The translations under genes and the position numbers were made by a program. From assembly GCA_031414695.1 (NCBI GenBank), contig JANNWG010000046.1, positions 62,001-126,000 of the forward strand: a stretch of 64,000 bases of DNA. Reading direction: 5' to 3'. This DNA comes from UKL13-2 sp031414695. GTDB taxonomy: Bacteria > Pseudomonadota > Gammaproteobacteria > Burkholderiales > Usitatibacteraceae. The notes below the pieces were generated by a model. That model was not told where the DNA came from and searched no databases. It saw nothing but the letters and a program-made list of their open reading frames with translations. Positions 37,301-45,062 of this stretch are shown piece after piece (the stretch's first letter is position 1; each line of letters opens with the position of its first letter).

Positions 37301-37968
37301 CAAACCACGCTATGCGCCTGCCGCTCAATATTGGATGGCCCGCAATGCCTGAAGCCTTCATCAGCCTAGGGTCTCAGCGCATCGCCATAGAAGAGAAAAG
37401 TAAAGCAACCATTGATTTTGATTGGGCAAGTGACACCGCACGGCATATCGGCACACTCGTACATGCGGTACTGCAAACGATTGCCGAAGACAGACTTGAA
37501 CGGTGGAACGGGCAACGCATCAATCATTGTCGCGCGCAATTTGCACAAACACTACTCGCCAAAGGTGTTGCCGCAACTGAGGTAACTGAAGCCACCGCAC
37601 GCATTTGTCGCGCACTTGAAAATACGCTGGCGGATAGCCGTGGTCGCTGGATTTTGTCGCCCCACCTTGACGCGCGCGCCGAATGGCGGCTAACAGGCTT
37701 CAATGATGGCGCACTTGTTAACGTGATCATTGATCGTAGCTTTATTGATGAAGACGGCGCGCGCTGGATTATTGATTTCAAAACGGGCGATCATCAAGGG
37801 CGCGATGTTGACGCGTTTTTGGATAACGAAGCAAAGCGCTATCGAGGGCAATTAGACACTTACGCGAAGCTCGTTAATGGCATGTCAACCGTGGCGCAGC
37901 CGATTAAATGTGGTTTGTATTTTCCGCTACTGGGTGGATGGCGCGAGTGGTGTTGGAATTCACTATAA
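34369..37968 (+). CDS. AddA/RecB-like helicase-nuclease
   Basis: A 1199-residue UvrD-type superfamily 1 helicase with a C-terminal nuclease. Walker A APAGAGKT (32-39), motif Ia FTRKAAAEM, Walker B LLIDEFQDTSHAQYTL, motif III VVGDPMQSIYRFREAE, motif V TIHKAKGLEFDTVIVP and VRLMYVAATRA are intact. The nuclease core is WIIDFKTGD. With the overlapping AddB-like protein it would form a two-subunit break-processing enzyme that loads RecA, a substitute for RecBCD. Its 20-base overlap implies coupled translation. Confidence 0.93.
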   Translation: MMNTSSKPDNRLTDSAERERALSIGESFIVRAPAGAGKTRLLIQRYLALLASVDAPEEIIAITFTRKAAAEMRARVMNALLAATDDNIIEDSQTRLLAQQVLAKDNADTTRQPWRLVENASRLRIQTIDALNASLTRQMPTLARFGAQPESVEDASALYLEAATNLLAQLDDDSPVADDITTLLTHLDNNLSVVTQLLAAMLAARDHWLRNLTDMQVRDVLEATLKRISIDALRTTAALFPDELKSETLALARHSGQNLLELAADTSVSKSTKHAELMASVDCHDFPSCQVEGISTWLALADLLLTASNEWRKPKGINKTIGFPVGETAAEKTQCKAMKARIQALLENVSAMPSSAHLMASLAALRALPATIYADDEWEVLGAIVRLLPHATAHLWAVFGREAQCDFTEISQAAARALGEDDAPTDLALSLDYRIRHLLIDEFQDTSHAQYTLIEKLTRGWMPDDGRTLFVVGDPMQSIYRFREAEVRLFLRARESGIGGVALTPLTLSVNFRSCAGVVNWVNATFEPLMPADNQVHNGAVPYSRSSAFQTTNNIDDLAVQWHWVFDANDKDENTKVDTSVIEANNVVSIIHTAQQINAHGSIAILVRNRTHLRDIIPALKHANITFQAIDIDPLNNCPIVEDLFALMRALTHLADRIAWLAILRAPWCGLTLNDLAALTNSVTPINSTLAPDPRTIWEMMHDTTRIGSLSQDGQTRLIACRDVMVDAVKSRQQTSLRDALENTWLKLKGPACLTHDGALADAQTFLQLVASCAENETGGSQIIDLALLEHRMDRLFSGNRMAINNPLPTVEIMTIHKAKGLEFDTVIVPSLNRIPRVSGKKLLAWSDDTNTDTGERELLLAPIRETGVAENADSIYNYIAAREREKQLHEDVRLMYVAATRAVSHLHLLATLQVSHDDAGSEIVAPRLTSLLGAIWPAVEAMANVAEAAEKNSPLHTSITTGITTTSITTKNLIETPNHAMRLPLNIGWPAMPEAFISLGSQRIAIEEKSKATIDFDWASDTARHIGTLVHAVLQTIAEDRLERWNGQRINHCRAQFAQTLLAKGVAATEVTEATARICRALENTLADSRGRWILSPHLDARAEWRLTGFNDGALVNVIIDRSFIDEDGARWIIDFKTGDHQGRDVDAFLDNEAKRYRGQLDTYAKLVNGMSTVAQPIKCGLYFPLLGGWREWCWNSL

Positions 37969-38027
37969 CCAGCACATTTTGCGTCGTGTATATTAATCAT
38001 GCGTTGATAAATCAATTGGTAAAAATT

Positions 38028-38216
38028 ATGCCTAATCCTAAAGCAGATGCATTTTTAATGTTGGAAAAGCTCCCTGATAACAGTAGTTTTGAAGACATCC
38101 AATACCATTTATATGTGCTCGAGAAAATCTCACGTGGCATTACACGTGCCGACAATGAGGGAGCGGTCTCGACTTTCGCTGCAAAAGAACGGCTTGGTAA
38201 ATGGCTCGCGAGTTAG
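38028..38216 (+). CDS. Antitoxin of a RelB/ParD-like toxin-antitoxin pair
   Basis: A 62-residue protein starting MPNPKADAFLMLEKLPDNSS and ending GKWLAS. Size, predicted helical content and gene order (upstream of and overlapping a RelE/ParE toxin by 16 bases) identify it as the antitoxin. A longer in-frame start reaches back into the addA-like gene but has a non-matching composition. There is no clear ribbon-helix-helix signature I can defend. It probably represses its own promoter. Confidence 0.75.
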   Translation: MPNPKADAFLMLEKLPDNSSFEDIQYHLYVLEKISRGITRADNEGAVSTFAAKERLGKWLAS

Positions 38217-38512
38217 TTTGGTCGCCTGAAGCGCTCGAAGATATCGAATCGATTGCTAGTTATATTGAGCGCGACTCACTTTGGTACGCAAAAATTGTAG
38301 CAACACAAATTGTCGAAATTGCCGAGTCAATTCCAGATAACCCACATTTAGGCCGCGCCGTTCCTGAGTTGTTGCAATCAACTATACGAGAGCGTTTTGC
38401 ATACAGTTATCGCATCGTATATCGCGTAGATGATGACGCAATACTTGTTGTTGCAGTGATTCATGGCAGCCGATTACTATCACCATCAATGATTCAGATT
38501 GACGATATTTAG
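38201..38512 (+). CDS. RelE/ParE-family toxin
   Basis: A 103-residue protein of the RelE/ParE superfamily: LVWSPEALEDIESIASYIER at the N-terminus, LGRAVPELLQ, IRERFAYSYRIVYRVDDDAI and a C-terminal VAVIHGSRLL. RelE members cleave mRNA on the ribosome and ParE members poison gyrase; the ..RIVYRV..VAVIHG pattern is closer to ParE but does not settle it. It overlaps its antitoxin and sits just after the addAB-like genes, with a plus-strand orientation shared by both. Confidence 0.88.
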   Translation: MARELVWSPEALEDIESIASYIERDSLWYAKIVATQIVEIAESIPDNPHLGRAVPELLQSTIRERFAYSYRIVYRVDDDAILVVAVIHGSRLLSPSMIQIDDI

Positions 38513-38540
38513 CAATATCGTGAATTGCTTTACATGACGC

Positions 38541-39029
38541 TTACTTCGGCTTCGGTGCTTTTTCTAAGCCGAGAATGGTGTCGCCAGCTTTCACTTTATT
38601 TTTCGTGAACCACATCGCATTCATTTCTAGCGCGTAACGGGCGGGGCCGGCGGATTGGTGTGATGTCTCGTCGAGTGCCGTCATCTCGTGAATGGATAAA
38701 ATTTTGCCCGTCTCGTCCATGTAGGCGACTGATAAGTTGATGAGCGTATTTCGCATCCACATGGCGTGATAGCCGATCTGTGGGAAGACAAATAGCATGC
38801 CTTCGTTGGGTGCCATTTTGGTGCGAAACATCATGCCTTTTTGACGTGACTCATCTGTGGCGGCGAGTTCGGCTACGATTGTTTGGCTGCCGGCTTTTAG
38901 GCTGATTTTGGGTAAGCCGACTTGTGGCTTACCTTGTTCGGTTGGTGCTTTTTGCGCCTGAAGTGTTGGCGCATGAGAAAGCGCTATAAAGCAAAGTGAT
39001 GTCGCGAGCGTAATAATTAATTTTGTCAT
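38541..39029 (-). CDS. DUF192 family exported protein
   Basis: A 162-residue protein with a Sec signal peptide (ITLATSLCFIALSHAPTLQA). The domain has ATDESRQKGMMFRTKMAPNE, GMLFVFP, WMRNTLINLSVAYMDETGKI and ARYALEMNAMWFTKNKVKAGD, all characteristic of DUF192. Family members are small beta-barrel proteins of unknown function; some are near carbohydrate genes. It is convergent with the toxin gene. Confidence 0.88.
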   Translation of the reverse strand: MTKLIITLATSLCFIALSHAPTLQAQKAPTEQGKPQVGLPKISLKAGSQTIVAELAATDESRQKGMMFRTKMAPNEGMLFVFPQIGYHAMWMRNTLINLSVAYMDETGKILSIHEMTALDETSHQSAGPARYALEMNAMWFTKNKVKAGDTILGLEKAPKPK

Positions 39030-39096
39030 TTTGTTAGATGCTTAAATAAATAAATCGAACATAGTGTCAACGCCGTATGCATGTTTTTTGCTGACG

Positions 39097-39552
39097 TTAT
39101 TTTTTACCTGTACTGCCAAAACCACCCGCGCCACGCTCACTTTCGGTGAAGGCGTCAACGACATTAAATTCCACTTGCGCCACGGGGACAATAATAAGTT
39201 GTGCGATGCGCTCCATTGGCTGAATGGTGAATTCGCTCTGGCCGCGATTCCACACCGAGACAAAAATTTGACCTTGGTAGTCTGAATCAATCAAGCCGAC
39301 TAGGTTGCCCAGCACAATGCCGTGTTTGTGACCCAAGCCTGAGCGCGGCAATATCAGCGCGGCATAGCCACTATCGGCAATATGTATCGCCATGCCAGAG
39401 GCGATTAAATGAGTATCTCCTGGTTTTAAGGTCATCGGTGTTTCAATACAGGCGCGAATATCAAGTCCGGCAGAGCCAGGCGTGGCGTACTGGGGAAGTT
39501 GGTCGGCGAGGCGGGCGTCTAGAATGCGGACATCAAGTTTATGGCTATGCAT
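39097..39552 (-). CDS. dut: Deoxyuridine triphosphatase
   Basis: A 151-residue trimeric dUTPase hydrolysing dUTP to dUMP and pyrophosphate, which prevents uracil incorporation and supplies dUMP for dTTP. All five motifs are visible: GSAGLDIRA, LPRSGLGHKHGIVLGN, GLIDSDYQGQI, RIAQLIIVP and the C-terminal RGAGGFGSTG. It lies downstream of coaBC on the same strand, 20 bp away, the usual order in proteobacteria. Confidence 0.98.
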   Translation of the reverse strand: MHSHKLDVRILDARLADQLPQYATPGSAGLDIRACIETPMTLKPGDTHLIASGMAIHIADSGYAALILPRSGLGHKHGIVLGNLVGLIDSDYQGQIFVSVWNRGQSEFTIQPMERIAQLIIVPVAQVEFNVVDAFTESERGAGGFGSTGKK

Positions 39553-39571
39553 AGGGTTTAACTTTACTTAA

Positions 39572-40843
39572 TTAAGCAATATCTGATTTTAACGACTGTT
39601 GATATAGTTTTGTTGCGTGTTCGACGATTTTGCTAGCAATCTCAAACTTTGGCGCTGTTGGCAGATACGTTTCACCGCTGTCATCAATAATGGTCACGGT
39701 ATTCACATCGGCACCAATTGCCGTTGCAGCATGATTGGCGACAATCATGGGAATTCGCTTCTTTAAGCGCTTTTTAGCAGCATATTCAACGACGTTCTCG
39801 CTTTCGGCGGCAAAGCCAACGCAGAATGGCGCGTCTTTTCTAGCGGAAACGTTAGCGAGGATATCGACCGTTGGCACTAAGGTGATATTGATGCTGTCGC
39901 CTGACTTTTTCATTTTTTGCTTATGCGGCTCGGCGGGGGTGTAATCAGCCACGGCTGCAACAGCGAAAAATAAGCTAACGTCGTCGATATTGTCATTAAC
40001 TGCTGCCAACATCTCGGCAGCTGATATAAGGCGAATCGTTTTGACGCCACCAGGTGAGGGCAATGCGGTAGGCCCTGATATAAGTGTGACGACTGCACCC
40101 GCATCGCGCAGCGCTTCGGCAATCGCATAGCCCATTTTGCCAGAGCTGGCATTGGTAATGCCGCGAACAGGGTCAATGGATTCAAAAGTGGGACCCGCAG
40201 TAACGACGGCTTTCTTCAGCCATAAATGCTTGGAAACACCCGCTGATATTGGCGTTTTACTATTTAAGGCAAGCGTCACCGCCTCAAAAATCTCCACTGG
40301 CTCCAACATGCGTCCCATCCCTGTTTCACCACAGGCTTGCTCGCCAGCCGCTGGGCCTAAAATTGTAACGCCATCGTTGATAAGTGTAGCGACGTTGCGT
40401 TGGGTGGCGGGGTTATTCCACATTTCAGCATTCATCGCAGGTGCCACCAGCAACGGGCAGGTGGCGACATTGCGCGCTAAACACAGCGTGGACAATAAAT
40501 CATCAGCCAGCCCACACGCAAGCTTGGCTAAAAAGTCGCCCGTAGCGGGGGCGATCACGACTAAATCGGCATCGCGGGTTAGGGCAATGTGCGCCATATT
40601 GTTGGGCACATCAGCATCCCATAAATCGGTAAAAACTTTATTTCCAGATAATGCCTGCATCGTCACGGGCGTCACAAATTGCGTGGCGGATTTTGTCATC
40701 ACCACTGTCACCGCAACACCGCTTTTGACGAGCAAGCGCGTGAGTTCAGCCGCCTTGTAAGCGGCAACCCCACCCGTGAGTCCAAGCACAATTCGCTTCG
40801 GTTGATTCGGTTTGCCGTCGTTAATATCGGTAGGTAAGTTCAT
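39572..40843 (-). CDS. coaBC: CoaBC, phosphopantothenoylcysteine synthetase/decarboxylase
   Basis: About 423 residues, the bifunctional CoA-synthesis enzyme. The N-terminal flavin decarboxylase (CoaC) has LGLTGGVAAYKAAEL, the active-site His in NMAHIALTRDADL, PAMNAEMWNNPATQRN and the Cys in GEQACGETGMGRM. The C-terminal synthetase (CoaB) has TAGPTFESIDPVRGITNASSGKMG and AVADYTP. Start at 40843 gives MNLPTDINDG; an earlier GTG would overlap the divergent radC leader. It shares a 48-bp divergent gap with radC. Confidence 0.96.
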   Translation of the reverse strand: MNLPTDINDGKPNQPKRIVLGLTGGVAAYKAAELTRLLVKSGVAVTVVMTKSATQFVTPVTMQALSGNKVFTDLWDADVPNNMAHIALTRDADLVVIAPATGDFLAKLACGLADDLLSTLCLARNVATCPLLVAPAMNAEMWNNPATQRNVATLINDGVTILGPAAGEQACGETGMGRMLEPVEIFEAVTLALNSKTPISAGVSKHLWLKKAVVTAGPTFESIDPVRGITNASSGKMGYAIAEALRDAGAVVTLISGPTALPSPGGVKTIRLISAAEMLAAVNDNIDDVSLFFAVAAVADYTPAEPHKQKMKKSGDSINITLVPTVDILANVSARKDAPFCVGFAAESENVVEYAAKKRLKKRIPMIVANHAATAIGADVNTVTIIDDSGETYLPTAPKFEIASKIVEHATKLYQQSLKSDIA

Positions 40844-40891
40844 AATGCGACATTCTACTTGAGCGCTCACCGTGAGCGAGGAAAATCACCC

Positions 40892-41578
40892 GTGTCGATT
40901 ACAGATTGGCCACTAAACGAACGTCCACGCGAGCGCCTACTCGCCAACGGGGCAGCGGCGCTATCAGACGCTGAGTTGCTCGCGATCTTTTTACGCGTCG
41001 GCGTCACCGGCAAAAGTGCGGTGGATTTAGCCCGTGAGCTGATTTCGACTTTTGGCACACTCAATGGGCTTTTTGCCGCTTCCCCTGAAGCGCTGATGGC
41101 CGTACACGGCATGGGGGAAGCCAAATACGTGCAGCTGCAAGCGGTATTAGAAATGGCAAAACGCGCACTCAGCGAAGAGATAAAACGCACTGACTCACTC
41201 AATAGCCCGCAAGCCGTGCGTGATTATTTAAAGATGACATTAGCGCGCCTGCCTCATGAAGTCTTCATCGCGGTATTTCTCACGGTGCAACATCGGGTGA
41301 TTGCGGTTGAAGAGCTATTTCGCGGCTCGTTGACGCAAACCTCCGTCTATCCGCGTGAAATCGTCAAGCGAGCGCTCGCTCACAATGCAGGCTCTGTCAT
41401 TTTCGCGCACAATCATCCATCAGGCGACGCCACTCCCAGCCAAGCCGATCAAACGTTAACCAAAGTGCTTGCCGAAGCATTGGCTTTAATTGACGTGCAT
41501 GTCATTGACCATTTCATTGTTGCCGCAGGGTCAACCGTCTCATTTGCTGAGCATGGTTTGATACGCGGGTTACGCTAA
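40892..41578 (+). CDS. radC: RadC family JAB-domain protein
   Basis: About 228 residues with an N-terminal helix-hairpin-helix and a C-terminal JAB/MPN+ metalloprotease-like domain. The metal site is HNHPSGDATPSQAD, preceded by the EL/GS segment EELFRGSLTQT. RadC is of uncertain function; once linked to DNA repair, now mostly to natural competence in some species. I chose GTG at 40892 because AGGA lies nine bases upstream. It precedes rpmB-rpmG, a frequent order. Confidence 0.93.
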   Translation: MSITDWPLNERPRERLLANGAAALSDAELLAIFLRVGVTGKSAVDLARELISTFGTLNGLFAASPEALMAVHGMGEAKYVQLQAVLEMAKRALSEEIKRTDSLNSPQAVRDYLKMTLARLPHEVFIAVFLTVQHRVIAVEELFRGSLTQTSVYPREIVKRALAHNAGSVIFAHNHPSGDATPSQADQTLTKVLAEALALIDVHVIDHFIVAAGSTVSFAEHGLIRGLR

Positions 41579-41608
41579 GCAACACGGCATTGAAATGAAA
41601 ATGAAACG

Positions 41609-41637
41609 TTGCGGTAAGTGCTTGGTTTGGTTATAAT
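41609..41637 (+). promoter_or_regulatory. Sigma-70 promoter of rpmB-rpmG
   Basis: TTGCGG (41609-41614) and a perfect TATAAT (41632-41637) are 17 bp apart. They lie 113 bp before the rpmB ATG, leaving a leader of about 100 bases. Strength fits ribosomal protein genes. Confidence 0.7.
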
Positions 41638-41749
41638 TTTGGGCTTCGTTGGCGGTTCGTGATGCCTTTGAAGAAATGATCAAAAATTAATGGAATCGGT
41701 AACGTCGATCCGCGTTTTTAACCGCAGCAAAGAATAAGTGAGGTGCCAG

Positions 41750-41986
41750 ATGGCACGAGTTTGCGCAGTAACGGGCAAGAAGCCCATGGTTGGGAATAAC
41801 GTTTCCCACGCCAACAACAAGACCAAGCGTCGATTTCTGCCTAATTTGCAGAACCGTCGTTTTTGGGTTGAATCAGAAAACCGTTGGGTGCGTCTGCGCC
41901 TAACCACTGCTGGCCTGCGTACCATCGACAAAAACGGCATTGATGCCGTATTAGCCGATATCCGCGCCAGCGGCATTAAAGTCTAA
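41750..41986 (+). CDS. rpmB: Ribosomal protein bL28
   Basis: A 78-residue 50S subunit protein: MARVCAVTGKKPMVGNNVSH, NRRFWVESENRWVRLRLT and a KNGIDAVLADI tail are diagnostic. AGGTG lies five bases before the ATG. rpmG follows 11 bp later with its own GGAG. They form an operon with a bidirectional-type terminator downstream. Confidence 0.98.
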   Translation: MARVCAVTGKKPMVGNNVSHANNKTKRRFLPNLQNRRFWVESENRWVRLRLTTAGLRTIDKNGIDAVLADIRASGIKV

Positions 41987-41997
41987 GGAGAGCGACC

Positions 41998-42165
41998 ATG
42001 GCTAAAGGTGGACGCGAGAAAATTAAATTGGAATCGACTGCAGGTACGGGTCACTTCTACACAACCAGCAAAAACAAGCGTACAACGCCTGAAAAATTGG
42101 AATTCATGAAATATGATCCAAAGGCGCGTAAGCATGTGAACTACAAAGAAACGAAGTTGAAGTAA
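41998..42165 (+). CDS. rpmG: Ribosomal protein bL33
   Basis: A 55-residue 50S protein: MAKGGREKIKLESTAGTGHF, then TTSKNKRTTPEKLEFMKYDP and a KETKLK end. It lacks the zinc-binding Cys pairs of C+ paralogues. GGAGAG lies six bases upstream of the ATG. Confidence 0.97.
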   Translation: MAKGGREKIKLESTAGTGHFYTTSKNKRTTPEKLEFMKYDPKARKHVNYKETKLK

Positions 42166-42196
42166 CAGTTTCTTTTGTAAGTTGATCCGAAAAATA

Positions 42197-42222
42197 AAAA
42201 ACCCGCTTAATGGCGGGTTTTT
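42197..42222. terminator. Rho-independent terminator between rpmG and ychF
   Basis: AAAAACCCGC (42197-42206) and GCGGGTTTTT (42213-42222) form a 10-bp stem with a six-base loop. T-rich on the plus side and A-rich on the other, so it can serve both convergent genes. Confidence 0.92.
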
Positions 42223-42295
42223 ATTTTGTAAAAACAGCTTTATTTACGCGCTTTTTCAAGTATTTTTGCTCTAAAACACGCACCAATACTAGACT

Positions 42296-43381
42296 TTACA
42301 CATTAAACCTAAAGTGCATCACATCGCCGTCCTTGACGATGTATTCCTTACCTTCAAGCCGCATCTTGCCTGCTTCTTTGCATTTGGCTTCGCCGCCGAG
42401 CGTGACGAAATCATTGAATGCAATCACTTCGGCGCGGATGAAGCCTTTTTCGAAGTCGGTGTGAATCACACCTGCAGCTTGCGGCGCAGTGGAGCCTTTG
42501 TGAACCGTCCAAGCACGGACTTCTTTGACTCCGGCAGTAAAGTAGGTTTCGAGCCCGAGCAACGTGTAGGCGGCGCGAATCATTCGTGACAAGCCTGGCT
42601 CTTTCATACCGATATCTTCTAAAAATACTTGCTTGTCTTCCTCAGACAACTCAGCGATTTCCGCTTCAATCTTCGCGCAGATGGCAACGACGGGTGCACC
42701 CTCTTTGGCGGCGTGTTCACGTACGCGGTCGAGCAGGGGATTATTTTCAAAACCGCCTTCGATAACGTTTGCTACGTACAGCACCGGCTTGGCGGTGAGC
42801 AGTGATAGTTGTTTGATGAGTAGCAATTCATCTGCGTCATAGCCCATCGCGCGCACGGGAATGGCTTGATCGAGCTTCTTCATCATTGGCTCTAAGATAG
42901 CGACTAACTTAATCGCTTCTTTATCGCCAGCGCGGGAATTTTTTTGTGCTTTGTGCAACGCTTTTTCGACTGACTGCATATCGGCTAGTGCCAACTCAGT
43001 ATCAATGACGGCGATATCAGAGAGCGGATCCACGCGGCCAGCGACGTGAATCACATTCGGGTCATCAAAGCAGCGCACCACATGTGAGATCGCATCGGTC
43101 TCGCGGATGGTGGCTAAAAATTGATTGCCGAGCCCTTCGCCCTTTGATGCGCCAGCAACTAAGCCCGCGATATCAACGAACTCCACAATCGCGGGCACGA
43201 CGCGCTCGGGCTTCACAATGGCCGACAATTGATCTTGGCGCGGGTCGGGCACTTCAACGATGCCGATGTTTGGCTCGATGGTGCAAAACGGATAATTTTC
43301 CGCGGCAATACCCGCCTTGGTGAGCGCATTAAAGGTGGTCGATTTACCGACGTTAGGGAGGCCGACGATTCCGCATTTCAT
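42296..43381 (-). CDS. ychF: Redox-regulated ATPase YchF
   Basis: A 361-residue Obg-family P-loop protein: G1 GLPNVGKST, G3 DIAGLVAGASKGEGLGN, NVIE in YVANVIE as the altered G4 that accounts for ATP rather than GTP preference, and a C-terminal TGS-like domain. Associated with ribosomes and catalase/oxidative-stress control in E. coli. It is downstream of pth, the conserved order, separated by a 119-bp gap with an inverted repeat. Confidence 0.97.
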   Translation of the reverse strand: MKCGIVGLPNVGKSTTFNALTKAGIAAENYPFCTIEPNIGIVEVPDPRQDQLSAIVKPERVVPAIVEFVDIAGLVAGASKGEGLGNQFLATIRETDAISHVVRCFDDPNVIHVAGRVDPLSDIAVIDTELALADMQSVEKALHKAQKNSRAGDKEAIKLVAILEPMMKKLDQAIPVRAMGYDADELLLIKQLSLLTAKPVLYVANVIEGGFENNPLLDRVREHAAKEGAPVVAICAKIEAEIAELSEEDKQVFLEDIGMKEPGLSRMIRAAYTLLGLETYFTAGVKEVRAWTVHKGSTAPQAAGVIHTDFEKGFIRAEVIAFNDFVTLGGEAKCKEAGKMRLEGKEYIVKDGDVMHFRFNV

Positions 43382-43441
43382 TTTTGATATCCGTTTATTT
43401 CGTTAAGGTTAAATATTTTGTTACGGCTCAGTGCAAATTCT

Positions 43442-43506
43442 GGTGAACGGTGAAGGGTGAACAAAACCGTGCCGTCCCTAAAATTGTTTTTGTTCACAGT
43501 TCACGT
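43442..43506. repeat. Inverted repeat in the pth-ychF gap
   Basis: GTGAACGGTGAAGGGTGAAC followed by AAAA is inverted against TTTTTGTTCACAGTTCAC, whose 3' end overlaps the pth stop codon. A ~20-bp interior separates the arms. The building word is a tandem GTGAAC-like heptamer. It may act as a terminator or transcript-stability hairpin; the T-rich arm is on the wrong side for a classical terminator of pth. Confidence 0.6.
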
Positions 43507-44121
43507 TTTTTTCGTATGCAATTTCAACATCGCCGTTTCCATGTCGCCTTTGGCAATGTCAGGCCAGCAGTCAAGTGTACGTTTCATTGCGTCATCAATC
43601 GCACGACCTTCGTCTGCACTGGGTCGATGCAACACATAGTCCACCACTTCTGGGCGATCCATGCTGCCGCTTGTTTTACCTGCTAATTCTCTTGGATGAC
43701 CAATGCCAATGCGCAATCGCCAAAAATCTTTGGTACCCAAGTGGCTCACAATATCTTTAATGCCATTACTGCCCGCCGCGCCGCCGATTTTCATTTTGAC
43801 TTGGCCTGCAGGCAAATCCATTTCATCATGCGCGACTAAAATTTCGGCTGGTGTGATTTGATAAAACTTGGCAATTGCCCCTACTGCGCGACCTGATAAA
43901 TTCATGAATGTGGTGGGCTTTAACAACCACACTGCACTTGCGCCGCCTGAGCCACCCGCCTTTGCCACTTCACCGTGAAACTTAGTTTCCTTACTGAAGG
44001 AAGCGCCCATTTCACGCGCAAGCAAATCCACAAACCAAAAGCCAGCATTGTGACGAGTATCTTGATATTCACGGCCTGGATTACCTAGGCCGACGATGAG
44101 TTTGATGGGGGGGTTAGTCAC
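43501..44121 (-). CDS. pth: Peptidyl-tRNA hydrolase
   Basis: A 206-residue Pth that recycles peptidyl-tRNA. LIVGLGNPGREYQDTRHNAGFWFVD contains the catalytic His and Asn; TFMNLSGRAV, VAHDEMDLPAGQVKMKIGG and GSNGIKDIVSHLG are typical. The first codon appears to be GTG. The order rplY-pth-ychF is conserved in proteobacteria. A 266-bp gap with a REP-like element separates it from rplY. Confidence 0.97.
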   Translation of the reverse strand: MTNPPIKLIVGLGNPGREYQDTRHNAGFWFVDLLAREMGASFSKETKFHGEVAKAGGSGGASAVWLLKPTTFMNLSGRAVGAIAKFYQITPAEILVAHDEMDLPAGQVKMKIGGAAGSNGIKDIVSHLGTKDFWRLRIGIGHPRELAGKTSGSMDRPEVVDYVLHRPSADEGRAIDDAMKRTLDCWPDIAKGDMETAMLKLHTKKT

Positions 44122-44159
44122 GATGGTAGTAATTGGCTTGTGTGTTGAGCTGCATCAAT

Positions 44160-44186
44160 GTCCTTCGACAGGCTCAGGACGAACGG
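44160..44186. repeat. REP-like palindromic element
   Basis: A 27-bp element containing CCTTCGACAGGCTCAGGACG. It pairs GTCCT with AGGAC and TTCG with CGAA. From memory this word recurs in intergenic regions of many proteobacteria as a REP-like sequence. Only this one copy was seen here. The rest of the 44122-44387 gap is otherwise featureless except for a small hairpin near 44260-44272. Confidence 0.5.
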
Positions 44187-44329
44187 TGAAAATATAACCA
44201 GAAGTATCAAAACAGAATAAAACACCTGGTTCATCTCGGTTTTTCAATCAACAACTGTGTGGCTTCGCCACCAGTTTTTACTGACTAAGCCGGTCAAAAG
44301 TAGGCTTTCACTTTTGCCCGTTGTATAAA

Positions 44330-44362
44330 AAATGCCCGCACCCCAAGGGGAAGCGGGCATTT
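44330..44362 (-). terminator. Rho-independent terminator of rplY
   Basis: AAATGCCCGC (44330-44339) and GCGGGCATTT (44353-44362) enclose an inner CCCC/GGGG pair. Read on the minus strand the stem is followed by a T-run, ending the transcript that includes rplY. Confidence 0.85.
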
Positions 44363-44387
44363 CAGTATGCAACGCGACAAGTTAGGG

Positions 44388-45062
44388 TTATTTTTTCTTG
44401 TCGTCTTTCTTGGGAGCCTCCTCCTCTTTAGCCTTTTGGTTCGATGCAGGTACATCACCAGCGGCAACTGCGGCGGCTTCTTCAGAGGCCACAGCACGCG
44501 GGATAATGATGGTCGCAACCGACTTATCTTCTTTACGATGTAGGGCGATAGACTCAACACCCTTTGGCATCTTCAAATTCGAGATGTGGATGGTGTGACC
44601 AGCCGCTAAATCTTTCAAATCCACTTCGATGAATTCTGGCAAATCGTTTGGCAGGCATGAAATATTGAGCTCATTCAACACATGCGAGACGATACCGCCA
44701 GATTGTTTTACGCCAGGGGCGATGTCTGCATTGATGAAGTGCAATGGCACTTTCATGTGGATTTTCTTATTCGCATCTACGCGCTGAAAATCAATGTGCA
44801 AAACGATTTGCTTCCATGCGTGCATTTGCACATCACGTAACAACACTTGCTCTGTTTTACCATCAAGCTCTAAGTCGAGAATAGAAGCGTGGAAAGCTTC
44901 TAAACGTAGTTTGTGATAAATATCGTTGTGATCAATTTCAATCACAGTAGCGTCTTTACCCGCACCGTAAACGATACCGGGGACTTTATCCGCACGACGA
45001 AGGCGGCGGCTCGCACCCGTACCTTGAACGCCACGCGTTGCTGCTTTTAATATAATTTTCAT
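44388..45062 (-). CDS. rplY: Ribosomal protein bL25 (Ctc-type, with C-terminal extension)
   Basis: A 224-residue long-form L25/Ctc. The N-domain (KAATRGVQGTGASRRLRRADKV) binds 5S rRNA; the longer beta domain (LPEFIEVDLKDLAAGHTIHI) is that of Ctc-type proteins. The tail AAAVAAGDVPASNQKAKEEE is low-complexity and highly charged, ending in a KKDDKKK. It lies between prs and pth as in most betaproteobacteria. Confidence 0.96.
   Translation of the reverse strand: MKIILKAATRGVQGTGASRRLRRADKVPGIVYGAGKDATVIEIDHNDIYHKLRLEAFHASILDLELDGKTEQVLLRDVQMHAWKQIVLHIDFQRVDANKKIHMKVPLHFINADIAPGVKQSGGIVSHVLNELNISCLPNDLPEFIEVDLKDLAAGHTIHISNLKMPKGVESIALHRKEDKSVATIIIPRAVASEEAAAVAAGDVPASNQKAKEEEAPKKDDKKK

Noticed and set aside
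40137..40760. 207-codon plus-strand frame antisense to coaBC
   Set aside because: coaBC has all its catalytic motifs on the other strand; the antisense product is Ser/Thr/Ala-rich without domain pattern.
44256..44280. Stem CTG-GTGGC/GCCAC-CAG followed by T-run on the plus strand
   Set aside because: Looks like a terminator but no plus-strand gene lies upstream; neighbouring genes are on the minus strand.
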